Made by a program: the position numbers and the translations under genes. From Streptomyces sp. SAI-127 (GTDB lineage Bacteria; Actinomycetota; Actinomycetes; Streptomycetales; Streptomycetaceae), in assembly GCF_029894425.1 (NCBI RefSeq), contig NZ_JARXYJ010000001.1:2542001-2606000 (forward strand): a stretch of 64,000 bases of DNA, written 5' to 3'. The stretch's first letter is position 1. Every line of letters begins with the position of its first letter. The notes below the pieces were generated by a model that saw only the letters and a list, made by a program, of their open reading frames with translations, searched no databases and had not been told where the DNA came from. Of the stretch, positions 43,373-52,094 are shown piece after piece.

Positions 43373-43407
43373 GACACCCTGGTCTCGCCTGTCGAGACAA
43401 GGGTGTC
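43373..43407. terminator. Hairpin terminator between GNAT gene and cys operon
   Basis: A 15-bp stem GACACCCTGGTCTCG / CGAGACAAGGGTGTC with one mismatch and a 5-nt loop. It insulates the sulfur operon from upstream transcription. Confidence 0.7.
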
Positions 43408-43423
43408 CACATGGTGGATAAAG

Positions 43424-43438
43424 CTGGACTGTGTCCAG
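43424..43438. promoter_or_regulatory. Candidate operator upstream of cys leader
   Basis: CTGGAC-TGT-GTCCAG is a perfect inverted repeat 22 bp before the leader-peptide start, between the terminator and the leader, where the operon promoter must lie (GTGGATAAAG just upstream). It may bind a cysteine/sulfate regulator. Confidence 0.4.
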
Positions 43439-43460
43439 ATCGCCATGACACGCTTCCGTC

Positions 43461-43544
43461 ATGTCTGGAACTGGAATTGCCTTGGTGAGTCGGCGGCACG
43501 TCGACCTCGGCCGCATGTCCAGCGCCATCTGTCCGGTGCGCTGA
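43461..43544 (+). CDS. 27-aa putative leader peptide of the sulfur assimilation operon
   Basis: The short frame ends in VSRRHVDLGRMSSAICPVR and stop. RRHVDLxRxxSAxC is the conserved core of actinobacterial putative leader peptides found upstream of sulfur genes, thought to work as cysteine-sensing attenuators: the Cys codon near the end slows ribosomes when cysteine is short. The 125 nt between its stop and the sulfite reductase start would hold the alternative RNA structures. The ATG at 43461 gives 27 residues; TTG/GTG codons at 43482-43487 could give a shorter peptide. A different-frame 89-codon open frame (43364-43633) is rejected in favour of this one. Confidence 0.8.
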   Translation: MSGTGIALVSRRHVDLGRMSSAICPVR

Positions 43545-43669
43545 CGAGCCGCAGCGTCACCCGACACATCCTCTCGTTCTCCTCCCCGCGCAATGCCGCG
43601 CAGGTACACCCATGCGCCCGTACGCGCAGGTAAGAGCCGCTTTCCGCCTGTCCCGAAGGACGTAGAACC

Positions 43670-45367
43670 ATGGCCGCCACCCCGCAGAACCCTGCCGCCG
43701 CAGCGCCCCGCCGCAAGGTGAGCCGTCACCGCGGTGAGGGTCAGTGGGCCGCGGGGCACCACACCCCGCTGAACGGCAACGAGCAGTTCAAGAAGGACGA
43801 CGACGGTCTCAATGTGCGGACACGCATTGAGACGATCTACTCGAAGCGCGGCTTCGACTCGATCGACCCCAACGACCTGCGCGGCCGGATGCGCTGGTGG
43901 GGCCTCTACACCCAGCGCAAGCCCGGGATCGACGGCGGCAAGACCGCGATCCTGGAGCCGGAGGAGCTGGACGACAAGTACTTCATGCTGCGGGTGCGGA
44001 TCGACGGCGGACGCCTGACCACCCAGCAGCTGCGGGTGATCGGCGAGATCTCCGAGGAGTTCGCGCGCGGCAGCGCGGACGTCACCGACCGGCAGAACAT
44101 CCAGCTGCACTGGATCCGCATCGAGGACGTCCCGGAGATCTGGAACCGCCTGGAGGCGGTCGGGCTGTCCACGACCGAGGCCTGCGGTGACACCCCGCGT
44201 GTGATCATCGGCTCGCCGGTCGCCGGGATCGCCGAGGACGAGATCATCGACGGCTCCTGGGCGATCGACGAGATCCACGAGCGGTACATCGGCAGCAAGG
44301 AGTTCTCCAACCTGCCCCGCAAGTTCAAGACGGCGATCTCCGGCTCCCCGCTCCTCGACGTGGTCCACGAGATCAACGACATCGCCTTCGTCGGCGTCGA
44401 GCACCCCGAGCACGGCCCCGGTTTCGACCTGTGGGTCGGCGGCGGTCTGTCCACCAACCCGAAGCTCGGCGTCCGGCTCGGCGCCTGGGTTCCGCTGGAC
44501 GAGGTGCCCGAGGTGTGGGCCGGTGTGGTCGGCATCTTCCGCGACTGGGGCTACCGCCGCCTGCGCACCCGGGCCCGTCTGAAGTTCCTCGTCGCCGACT
44601 GGGGGCCGGAGAAGTTCCGCCAGGTCCTGGAGGACGACTACCTCGAGCGCAAGCTGGTCGACGGCCCCGCGCCGGCCGAGCCCTCGGGCCGCTGGCGCGA
44701 CCACGTCGGCGTGCACCGCCAGAAGGACGGCCTGTTCTACGTCGGTTTCGCCCCGCGCGTCGGCCGTGTCGACGGCACCACGCTGACGAAGATCGCCGAG
44801 GCCGCGGAGGCGCACGGCTCGGGCCGGGTCCGGACCACCGTCGAGCAGAAGATGATCATCCTCGATGTCGAGGAGGCGCAGGTCCAGCCGCTCGTCGAGG
44901 CCCTGGAGGCGCTCGACCTCACCGCCAAGCCGTCCCCGTTCCGGCGCGGCACCATGGCCTGCACCGGCATCGAGTACTGCAAGCTCGCCATCGTCGAGAC
45001 CAAGCAGCGCGGTTCCTCGCTGATCGACGAACTGGAGCGCCGGATCCCGGACTTCGACGAGCCGCTCACCATCAACCTCAACGGCTGCCCGAACGCCTGC
45101 GCCCGTATCCAGGTGGCGGACATCGGTCTCAAGGGCCAGCTGGTCCTCAACGACCGGGGCGAGCAGGTCGAGGGCTACCAGGTGCACCTGGGCGGCGCGC
45201 TCGGCCTGGAGGCCGCGTTCGGCCGCAAGGTGCGCGGTCTGAAGGTCACCTCCGAGGAGCTGCCCGACTACGTCGAGCGCGTCCTCAAGCGCTTCCAGGC
45301 CGAGCGCGAGGACGGCGAGCGCTTCGCCGCCTGGGCCTCGCGTGCCAGCGAGGAGGCCCTCTCATGA
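43670..45367 (+). CDS. Ferredoxin-dependent nitrite/sulfite reductase (assimilatory)
   Basis: A 565-aa siroheme and [4Fe-4S] enzyme that reduces sulfite to sulfide in the cytoplasm. Two half repeats are visible: the first with GRMRWWGLYTQRKPGIDGG and RQNIQLHWI, the second with the cluster ligands in ACTGIEYCKLA (about Cys431 and Cys437) and NGCPNACARIQ (about Cys473 and Cys477). The neighbours cysH, cysC, cysD, cysN and the chelatase mark it as sulfite rather than nitrite reductase. GAAGGA precedes the ATG. The stop overlaps the next gene (ATGA). Confidence 0.92.
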   Translation: MAATPQNPAAAAPRRKVSRHRGEGQWAAGHHTPLNGNEQFKKDDDGLNVRTRIETIYSKRGFDSIDPNDLRGRMRWWGLYTQRKPGIDGGKTAILEPEELDDKYFMLRVRIDGGRLTTQQLRVIGEISEEFARGSADVTDRQNIQLHWIRIEDVPEIWNRLEAVGLSTTEACGDTPRVIIGSPVAGIAEDEIIDGSWAIDEIHERYIGSKEFSNLPRKFKTAISGSPLLDVVHEINDIAFVGVEHPEHGPGFDLWVGGGLSTNPKLGVRLGAWVPLDEVPEVWAGVVGIFRDWGYRRLRTRARLKFLVADWGPEKFRQVLEDDYLERKLVDGPAPAEPSGRWRDHVGVHRQKDGLFYVGFAPRVGRVDGTTLTKIAEAAEAHGSGRVRTTVEQKMIILDVEEAQVQPLVEALEALDLTAKPSPFRRGTMACTGIEYCKLAIVETKQRGSSLIDELERRIPDFDEPLTINLNGCPNACARIQVADIGLKGQLVLNDRGEQVEGYQVHLGGALGLEAAFGRKVRGLKVTSEELPDYVERVLKRFQAEREDGERFAAWASRASEEALS

Positions 45368-45543
45368 GCGAGCGGGCCGCCCCCTTCTACTGCCCCTACT
45401 GCGGCGACGAGGACCTCCGTCCGAGCGAGCAGTCTCACGGCGCGTGGGAATGCGCGGCGTGCAACCGCGCATTCCAGTTGAAGTTCCTCGGGCTGCTCGC
45501 CCGGGGCCTTCGGCACACCGACGCAGGGGGAGATCAGATATGA
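45364..45543 (+). CDS. 59-aa zinc-ribbon protein in the sulfate operon
   Basis: A tiny protein with two CxxC knuckles (FYCPYCGDED and WECAACNRAF), likely binding one zinc. It is translationally coupled on both sides: its ATG overlaps the sulfite reductase stop and its stop overlaps the cysH start. This position is, from memory, conserved in other Streptomyces (the SCO6101 position). It might be a small electron-transfer or assembly partner of the reductases, but no function is established. Confidence 0.8.
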   Translation: MSERAAPFYCPYCGDEDLRPSEQSHGAWECAACNRAFQLKFLGLLARGLRHTDAGGDQI

Positions 45544-46250
45544 CGGCGATTCAGGAAGAGCGCACGACCGAGGATCTCAAGGCGCTCGCCGAGCAGGCGG
45601 GCCGCGACCTGGAGGACGCCTCGGCACTGGAGATCCTCCAGTGGGCGGTCGACACCTTCGGCAAGCGCTTCTGCGTGACCTCCTCGATGGAGGACGCGGT
45701 GGTGGCGCATCTGGCGTCCCGGGTCCTCAAGGGCGTGGACGTCGTCTTCCTCGACACCGGCTACCACTTCGAGGAGACCATCGGCACCCGGGACGCGGTC
45801 GAGGCCGTGATGGACGTCAACGTCATCACGCTGTCACCGACGCGGACGGTCGCCGAGCAGGACGCCGAGTTCGGCCCGAAGCTGCACGACCGCGACCCCG
45901 ACCTGTGCTGCAGGATGCGCAAGGTCGAGCCGCTGGAGCGGGGCCTGACGGACTACCTGGCCTGGGCGACCGGTCTGCGCCGCGACGAGTCGCCGACCCG
46001 GGCGAACACCCCGGTGGTCGGCTGGGACGAGAAGCGGCAGAAGGTCAAGGTCTCCCCGATCGCCCGCTGGACCCAGGACGACGTGGACGCGTATGTCGCC
46101 GAACACGGCGTCCTCACCAACCCGCTGCTGATGGACGGCTACGCCTCCGTCGGTTGCGCCCCCTGCACCCGCCGTGTCCTGGAGGGCGAGGACGCGCGCG
46201 CCGGCCGCTGGGCGGGCAGCGCCAAGACCGAGTGCGGGCTGCACGGATGA
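45540..46250 (+). CDS. cysH: Adenylyl-sulfate (APS) reductase
   Basis: A 236-aa thioredoxin-dependent reductase that converts APS (or PAPS) to sulfite. Cysteines in LCCRMRK (about residue 123) and GCAPCTR (about 206) are the four ligands of the [4Fe-4S] cluster typical of the APS-type enzyme, and the catalytic Cys is in the C-terminal ECGLH. The PP-loop region reads VTSSMEDAVVAHL. It follows the zinc-ribbon gene by overlap and precedes cysC. Confidence 0.92.
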   Translation: MTAIQEERTTEDLKALAEQAGRDLEDASALEILQWAVDTFGKRFCVTSSMEDAVVAHLASRVLKGVDVVFLDTGYHFEETIGTRDAVEAVMDVNVITLSPTRTVAEQDAEFGPKLHDRDPDLCCRMRKVEPLERGLTDYLAWATGLRRDESPTRANTPVVGWDEKRQKVKVSPIARWTQDDVDAYVAEHGVLTNPLLMDGYASVGCAPCTRRVLEGEDARAGRWAGSAKTECGLHG

Positions 46251-46273
46251 CGACATCGACCAAGGAGTTGCAC

Positions 46274-46810
46274 GTGACGACCGGAGCCACCGTCTGGCTC
46301 ACGGGTCTGCCGAGTGCCGGCAAGACCACCATCGCGTACGAGCTGGCCGGCCGGCTGCGCGAGGAGGGCCACCTCGTCGAGGTGCTCGACGGCGACGAGA
46401 TCCGCGAGTTCATCTCGGCGGGCCTCGGCTTCAGCCGCGAGGACCGGCACACCAACGTGCAGCGCATCGGCTTCCTCGCCGAACTGCTCGCCCGCAACGG
46501 TGTGAAGGCGCTGGTCCCGGTCATCGCGCCGTACGCCGACAGCCGTGACGCGGTGCGCAAGCGCCACCAGGAGAGCGGCGCGGCCTACCTCGAGATCCAC
46601 GTGGCGACTCCGGTCGAGGTGTGCTCCGTACGCGATGTGAAGGGCCTGTACGCCAAGCAGGCCGCGGGTGAGCTGTCCGGGCTGACCGGGGTCGACGACC
46701 CCTACGAGGAGCCCGAGTCGCCCGATCTGCGCATCGAGTCGCAGAACCAGACCGTCCACGAGTCCGCGGCGGCGGTTCACGCGCTGCTCACCGAGAGGGG
46801 ACTGGCATGA
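46274..46810 (+). CDS. cysC: Adenylyl-sulfate kinase
   Basis: A P-loop kinase of about 178 aa that phosphorylates APS to PAPS. Walker A is GLPSAGKTT; DGDEIREF, FSREDRHTNVQRI and KGLYAKQAAGE are family motifs. The GTG at 46274 is chosen because AAGGAG stands 6 nt upstream; the ATG at 46247, overlapping the cysH stop, would add nine residues. The presence of both an APS-type reductase and an APS kinase is normal in Streptomyces: PAPS is also needed for sulfotransferases. Confidence 0.9.
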   Translation: MTTGATVWLTGLPSAGKTTIAYELAGRLREEGHLVEVLDGDEIREFISAGLGFSREDRHTNVQRIGFLAELLARNGVKALVPVIAPYADSRDAVRKRHQESGAAYLEIHVATPVEVCSVRDVKGLYAKQAAGELSGLTGVDDPYEEPESPDLRIESQNQTVHESAAAVHALLTERGLA

Positions 46811-47745
46811 CGACGACCGTTGCGAAGGTGGAGGAGGGCACGGAGGCTCCGTACGCCCTGTCCCACCTGGACGCGCTGGAGTCCGAGGCGGTGCACATCT
46901 TCCGTGAGGTGGCGGGTGAGTTCGAGCGGCCGGTGATCCTGTTCTCCGGCGGCAAGGACTCCATCGTCATGCTGCATCTGGCGCTGAAGGCGTTCGCCCC
47001 CGCGGCGGTCCCCTTCTCGCTGCTGCACGTGGACACCGGACACAACTTCCCCGAGGTCCTGGAGTACCGCGACCGTACGGTCGACCGGCACGGTCTGCGG
47101 CTGCATGTCGCCTCCGTGCAGGACTACATCGACCGGGGTGTCCTCAAGGAGCGCCCGGACGGCACGCGCAACCCGCTGCAGACCCTCCCGCTCACCGAGA
47201 AGATCCAGGCGGAGAAGTTCGACGCCGTCTTCGGCGGTGGCCGTCGGGACGAGGAGAAGGCCCGGGCCAAGGAGCGGGTGTTCTCGCTGCGGGACGAGTT
47301 CTCCCAGTGGGACCCGCGCCGTCAGCGTCCCGAACTGTGGAACCTGTACAACGGCCGCCACGCCCCCGGCGAACACGTCCGCGTCTTTCCGTTGTCCAAC
47401 TGGACCGAGCTGGACGTCTGGCAGTACATCGCCCGCGAGGGCATCGAGCTCCCGGAGATCTACTTCGCCCACGAGCGTGAGGTGTTCTCGCGCAGCGGCA
47501 TGTGGCTGACGGCGGGCGAGTGGGGCGGCCCCAAGGACGGCGAGACCGTCGAGAAGCGTCTCGTGCGCTACCGGACCGTCGGTGACATGTCCTGCACGGG
47601 TGCCGTCGACTCCGACGCCGTGACGCTGGAGCAGGTCATCACGGAGATCGCCGCCTCCCGGCTCACCGAGCGCGGCGCCACCCGCGCCGACGACAAGATG
47701 TCCGAGGCCGCGATGGAAGACCGTAAGCGCGAGGGGTACTTCTAA
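46807..47745 (+). CDS. cysD: Sulfate adenylyltransferase small subunit
   Basis: A 312-aa ATP-pyrophosphatase-type subunit that joins sulfate to AMP, forming APS. The PP-loop is PVILFSGGKDSIVMLHLALK; VFGGGRRDEEKARAKERVFS and WTELDVWQYI are conserved. It works as a heterodimer with CysN, encoded 2 bp downstream, whose GTPase drives the unfavourable reaction. The start overlaps the cysC stop. Confidence 0.94.
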   Translation: MTTTVAKVEEGTEAPYALSHLDALESEAVHIFREVAGEFERPVILFSGGKDSIVMLHLALKAFAPAAVPFSLLHVDTGHNFPEVLEYRDRTVDRHGLRLHVASVQDYIDRGVLKERPDGTRNPLQTLPLTEKIQAEKFDAVFGGGRRDEEKARAKERVFSLRDEFSQWDPRRQRPELWNLYNGRHAPGEHVRVFPLSNWTELDVWQYIAREGIELPEIYFAHEREVFSRSGMWLTAGEWGGPKDGETVEKRLVRYRTVGDMSCTGAVDSDAVTLEQVITEIAASRLTERGATRADDKMSEAAMEDRKREGYF

Positions 47746-47747
47746 GC

Positions 47748-49076
47748 ATGAGCACCACCACGGAACTCACCGAGACGACCCTGCTGCGGTTCGCGACCGC
47801 CGGTTCGGTCGACGACGGCAAGTCGACCCTCGTCGGCCGGCTGCTGCACGACTCCAAGTCGATCCTCACGGACCAGCTGGAGGCCGTGGAGCGCGCGTCG
47901 GCTAGCCGGGGCGCCGAGGGCCCGGACCTCGCGCTGCTGACGGACGGCCTGCGTGCCGAGCGGGAGCAGGGCATCACCATCGACGTCGCGTACCGCTACT
48001 TCGCGACGCCGAAGCGCCGGTTCATCCTCGCCGACACGCCCGGCCACGTGCAGTACACCCGCAACATGGTGACGGGTGCCTCCACGGCCGAGCTGACGGT
48101 GATCCTCATCGACGCCCGCAACGGCGTCGTCGAGCAGACCCGCCGGCACGCCGCCCTCGCGGCGCTGCTGCGGGTGCCGCACGTGGTGCTGGCCGTCAAC
48201 AAGATGGACCTCGTCGACTACGCCGAGCCCGTTTTCGCCGCGATCGCCGAGGAGTTCACGGCGTACGCGCTCGAACTGGGCGTCCCGGAGGTCACCGCGA
48301 TCCCGATCTCGGCGCTCGCCGGTGACAACGTGGTGGAGCCGTCCGCGAACATGGACTGGTACGGCGGCCCGACCGTCCTGGAGCACCTGGAGACGGTCCC
48401 GGTCACCCACGACCTGAGCCACTGCCACGCGCGCCTTCCCGTGCAGTACGTGATCCGGCCGCAGACCGCCGAGCACCCCGACTACCGGGGCTACGCCGGT
48501 CAGATCGCCGCCGGTTCCTTCCGCGTCGGCGAGCAGATCACCGTGCTGCCGTCGGGCCGGTCCACGAAGATCGCCGGCATCGACCTGCTCGGTGAGCCGG
48601 TCGACATCGCCTGGACGACCCAGTCGGTGACGATCCTCCTGGAGGACGACATCGACATCTCGCGCGGTGACCTGCTGGTGCCCAGCAAGGACGCCCCGCC
48701 GACCACCCAGGACATCGAGGCGACCGTGTGCCACGTCGCCGACGCCCCGCTGACCGTCGGCCACCGGGTACTGCTCAAGCACGGCACCCGCACGGTCAAG
48801 GCGATCGTCAAGGACATCCCGTCCCGGCTCACGCTGGACGACCTGTCCCTGCACCCGCACCCGGGACAGCTCATCGCCAACGACATCGGCCGCGTGAAGA
48901 TCCGTACCGCCGAGCCGCTGCCCGTCGACTCCTACTCCGACTCGCGGCGCACCGGGTCGTTCATCCTCATCGACCCGAACGACGGCACCACGCTCACCGC
49001 CGGCATGGTCGGCGAGTCATTCGCGTCCCCGGAGCCCGTCAAGGACGAGTCCGACGACGACGGGTGGGACTTCTGA
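47748..49076 (+). CDS. cysN: Sulfate adenylyltransferase large subunit, GTPase
   Basis: A 442-aa EF-Tu-like GTPase subunit of ATP sulfurylase. G1 is GSVDDGKSTLVG, the switch region REQGITIDVAYRYF, G3 DTPGH and G4 NKMD; beta-barrel domains follow. No C-terminal APS kinase domain is fused, consistent with a separate cysC. It lies 2 bp after cysD, with AAGCGCGAGGGG as a ribosome-binding site inside cysD. Confidence 0.94.
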   Translation: MSTTTELTETTLLRFATAGSVDDGKSTLVGRLLHDSKSILTDQLEAVERASASRGAEGPDLALLTDGLRAEREQGITIDVAYRYFATPKRRFILADTPGHVQYTRNMVTGASTAELTVILIDARNGVVEQTRRHAALAALLRVPHVVLAVNKMDLVDYAEPVFAAIAEEFTAYALELGVPEVTAIPISALAGDNVVEPSANMDWYGGPTVLEHLETVPVTHDLSHCHARLPVQYVIRPQTAEHPDYRGYAGQIAAGSFRVGEQITVLPSGRSTKIAGIDLLGEPVDIAWTTQSVTILLEDDIDISRGDLLVPSKDAPPTTQDIEATVCHVADAPLTVGHRVLLKHGTRTVKAIVKDIPSRLTLDDLSLHPHPGQLIANDIGRVKIRTAEPLPVDSYSDSRRTGSFILIDPNDGTTLTAGMVGESFASPEPVKDESDDDGWDF

Positions 49077-49077
49077 C

Positions 49078-49182
49078 ATGAACTCCACCGACTACTACTC
49101 CACGTTCGCGAAGGAGGGCGGCCGCGTAGGCAGCGGTGCGCTCGGCAGCGGGCAGGGCGGAGTGGCGCGATGTGTGCGCTGA
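49078..49182 (+). CDS. Possible 34-aa small ORF after cysN
   Basis: An ATG one base after the cysN stop opens a frame MNSTDYYSTFAKEGGRVGSG ending in ARCVR. It is rich in Ser/Gly and contains one Cys near the end. It could be a leader or a decayed remnant before the transporter genes; composition alone does not prove it is translated. Confidence 0.25.
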   Translation: MNSTDYYSTFAKEGGRVGSGALGSGQGGVARCVR

Positions 49183-49298
49183 CGTACGCGCACCGCTTGC
49201 GCGCCCCGTCCCCCCACAGCCGTAGACGCAGACCTGCCGACCTCCCGGCCACGACCTGAAAGACCGTGACCGCCGGGCCTCCGAGAGGAACACCTCCC

Positions 49299-50402
49299 GT
49301 GCCTGCTACATCCGCTCTCCGCCGCGGTCTCGCGGTCATCGCCGCGCTTCCACTGCTCACCCTCGCCGCCTGCGGTTACGGCTCCGACGCGAAGGACGAC
49401 GGGACCGCCAAGGTCGCCGCCGGGGCCAAGAAGATCGACGGGCTCGACTCCGTCAAGATCGGCTACTTCGGCAACCTGACCCACGGCACCGCGCTCGTCG
49501 GGGTGGACAAGGGCTTCTTCCAGAAGGAGCTCGGGGCCACCAAGGCCTCGTACGCGACCTTCAACGCCGGCCCTTCCGAGATCGAGGCGCTCAACTCCAA
49601 GTCGATCGACATCGGCTGGATCGGTCCCTCCCCGTCGATCAACGGCTACGTCAAGTCGGGCGGCAAGAGCCTGAAGATCATCGGCGGTTCGGCCTCCGGC
49701 GGTGTGAAGCTGGTCGTCAACCCGGACAAGATCAAGTCCCTCAAGGACGTCAAGGGCAAGAAGATCGCCACCCCGCAGCTCGGCAACACGCAGGACGTGG
49801 CGTTCCTCAACTGGATCGCCGACCAGGGCTGGAAGGTCGACGCGCAGAGCGGCAAGGGTGACGTCACCGTCGTCCGCACGGACAACAAGATCACGCCGGA
49901 CGCCTACAAGGCCGGTTCCATCGACGGCGCCTGGGTGCCGGAGCCGACCGCGTCGAAGCTGGTCGCCGAGGGCGGCAAGGTGCTGCTCGACGAGGCGTCG
50001 CTGTGGCCGGACAAGAAGTTCGTGATCACGAACATCATCGTGCGGCAGGACTTCCTCAAGGAGCACCCGAAGGCGGTCGAGGCCGTCCTGAAGGCGTCGG
50101 TGGAAGCCAACAAGTGGATCAACGCCAATCCGGACGCGGCGAAGGCGGCGGCGAACAAGCAGCTTGAGGCGGACTCCGGCAAGGCGCTCAAGCCCGAGGT
50201 CCTGGACCCGGCCTGGAAGTCGATCCAGTTCACCAACGACCCGCTGGCCGCCACGCTCAACACGGAGGCCGAGCACGCGGTCAAGGCCGGTCTGCTGAAG
50301 AAGCCCGACCTGAACGGGATCTACGACCTCACGATCCTCAACAAGGTCCTCAAGGCCGACGGCGAGGCCCCGGTCGACGCCGCCGGTCTCGGCACCAGCT
50401 GA
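49299..50402 (+). CDS. ABC transporter substrate-binding lipoprotein, sulfonate/sulfate type
   Basis: A 367-aa SsuA/TauA-like (NMT1-type) binding protein. A lipoprotein signal ends in LLTLAACGYG. The mature part has KIGYFGNLTHGTALVGVDKG, FNAGPSEIEALNSKSIDIGW and DGAWVPEPTASKL, the fold II pattern. It probably captures alkanesulfonates or sulfate to feed the pathway encoded upstream. The GTG at 49299 is preceded by AGAGGAA. Confidence 0.88.
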   Translation: MPATSALRRGLAVIAALPLLTLAACGYGSDAKDDGTAKVAAGAKKIDGLDSVKIGYFGNLTHGTALVGVDKGFFQKELGATKASYATFNAGPSEIEALNSKSIDIGWIGPSPSINGYVKSGGKSLKIIGGSASGGVKLVVNPDKIKSLKDVKGKKIATPQLGNTQDVAFLNWIADQGWKVDAQSGKGDVTVVRTDNKITPDAYKAGSIDGAWVPEPTASKLVAEGGKVLLDEASLWPDKKFVITNIIVRQDFLKEHPKAVEAVLKASVEANKWINANPDAAKAAANKQLEADSGKALKPEVLDPAWKSIQFTNDPLAATLNTEAEHAVKAGLLKKPDLNGIYDLTILNKVLKADGEAPVDAAGLGTS

Positions 50403-50438
50403 CCCCGGTCCCCGAAGAGTTCCCAGGAGGTGACGACC

Positions 50439-51224
50439 ATGGCCACGACCACGACGCTCGCCAAGGCCGACGAGACCGTCGAGCACGCCGCACGCCTTGA
50501 GCACGTCTCGAAGTCCTTCGCGGGACCGGGTGGACAGCAGCTCGTCCTGGACGACATCAGCATCGATGTCGCGCCGGGCGAGTTCGTCACCCTCCTGGGG
50601 GCCTCGGGCTGCGGCAAGTCCACGCTGCTGAACCTGGTGGCGGGACTGGACCAGCCCAGCACGGGCGCCATCACGACCGACGGCCGCCCCGCCCTGATGT
50701 TCCAGGAGCACGCCCTCTTCCCGTGGCTGACCGCGGGCAAGAACATCGAACTCGCCCTGAAGCTCAGGGGAGTTCCCAAGCCCGAGCGGCGCGACAAGGC
50801 CGAGGAGCTGCTCGAACTGGTCCGGCTGAAGGGCGCGTACGGCAAGCGCGTCCACGAGCTGTCGGGCGGTATGCGCCAGCGCGTGGCACTGGCCCGCGCG
50901 CTGGGGCAGGAGAGCAACCTGATGCTGATGGACGAGCCGTTCGCGGCCCTCGACGCCATCACGCGGGACGTGCTGCACGACGAGATCACCCGGATCTGGA
51001 CGGAGACCGGCATCTCCGTCCTGTTCGTCACGCACAACGTGCGCGAGGCGGTACGGCTCGCGCAGCGCGTGATCCTGCTGTCCTCCCGTCCCGGCCGGAT
51101 CGCGCGCGAGTGGACGGTCGACATCCCGCAGCCGCGCCGCATCGAGGACGCGCCCGTGGCCGAACTGGCCCGTGAGATCACCGAAGAACTGCGTGGGGAG
51201 ATCCGCCGTCATGGCCAGCACTGA
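50439..51224 (+). CDS. ABC transporter ATP-binding protein, SsuB type
   Basis: A 261-aa ATPase: Walker A LLGASGCGKSTLLN, Q-loop MFQEHALFPW, signature LSGGMRQRVALARALG, Walker B LMLMDEPFAALD and His in FVTHNV. It drives the importer formed with the adjacent binding protein and permease. The ATG at 50439 is preceded by AGGAGG at 8 nt. The gene overlaps the permease by 14 bp. Confidence 0.92.
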   Translation: MATTTTLAKADETVEHAARLEHVSKSFAGPGGQQLVLDDISIDVAPGEFVTLLGASGCGKSTLLNLVAGLDQPSTGAITTDGRPALMFQEHALFPWLTAGKNIELALKLRGVPKPERRDKAEELLELVRLKGAYGKRVHELSGGMRQRVALARALGQESNLMLMDEPFAALDAITRDVLHDEITRIWTETGISVLFVTHNVREAVRLAQRVILLSSRPGRIAREWTVDIPQPRRIEDAPVAELAREITEELRGEIRRHGQH

Positions 51225-52089
51225 CACGACACCGGCCCAGGACGCCGGGAGCGTAGAGGCGGGCCTCGACGCGCTGGAGACCCGGGCCACCGGCCGGCCG
51301 ACCCTCCGGCAGACCCTCGTCAACAAGATCCTTCCGCCGGTCATCGCGCTCGCGGTGGTCCTCGCGGTCTGGACGCTCCTCTACCCGATCGTCGACGACC
51401 CGTCCAAGCTGCCGTCGCCGGCGGCCGTGGGCTCCACGTTCAAGGAGGCCTGGCTCCAGGGCGATCTGCTCGGTTACATCTGGACCAGCGTCTCGCGCGG
51501 TCTGCTGGGCTTCTTCTTCGCCCTGCTCATCGGCACCCCGCTGGGCCTGATCGTGGCCCGGGTGAAGTTCATCCGCGCGGCCATCGGCCCGATCCTGTCC
51601 GGCCTGCAGTCGCTGCCGTCGGTGGCGTGGGTGCCGCCGGCAGTGATCTGGCTGGGCCTGAACAACTCCATGATGTACGCCGTGATCCTGCTCGGCGCGG
51701 TCCCCTCCATCGCCAACGGTCTGGTGTCCGGCGTCGACCAGGTGCCGCCGCTGTTCCTGCGGGCCGGCCGCACGATGGGTGCGACGGGCATCAAGGGCAT
51801 CTGGCACATCACGCTGCCTGCCGCGCTGCCCGGTTATGTGGCGGGCCTCAAGCAGGGCTGGGCGTTCTCCTGGCGCTCGCTGATGGCCGCGGAGATCATC
51901 GCCCAGTTCCCCGATCTGGGCGTGGGCCTCGGCCAGCTGCTGGAGAACGGCCGCACCAACAGCGACATGGCCATGGTGTTCGAGGCGATCCTGCTCATCC
52001 TGTTCGTCGGCATCGCGATCGACCTGCTGATCTTCAGCCCGCTGGAGCGGTGGGTGCTGCGCAGCCGAGGTCTGCTGGTGAAGAGCTGA
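51211..52089 (+). CDS. ABC transporter permease, SsuC type
   Basis: A 292-aa membrane permease with about six spans and the EAA-like loop RTMGATGIKGIWHITLPAAL. It is the channel of the sulfonate/sulfate-type importer. The start ATG lies within the end of the ATPase gene after GGGGAG; the longer frame to 51172 is unlikely. Confidence 0.9.
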   Translation: MASTDTTPAQDAGSVEAGLDALETRATGRPTLRQTLVNKILPPVIALAVVLAVWTLLYPIVDDPSKLPSPAAVGSTFKEAWLQGDLLGYIWTSVSRGLLGFFFALLIGTPLGLIVARVKFIRAAIGPILSGLQSLPSVAWVPPAVIWLGLNNSMMYAVILLGAVPSIANGLVSGVDQVPPLFLRAGRTMGATGIKGIWHITLPAALPGYVAGLKQGWAFSWRSLMAAEIIAQFPDLGVGLGQLLENGRTNSDMAMVFEAILLILFVGIAIDLLIFSPLERWVLRSRGLLVKS

Positions 52090-52094
52090 GTCCC

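Noticed and set aside
43364..43633. 89-codon plus-strand frame upstream of sulfite reductase
   Set aside because: It covers the terminator, the candidate operator and the leader peptide in another frame and has no recognisable protein features.
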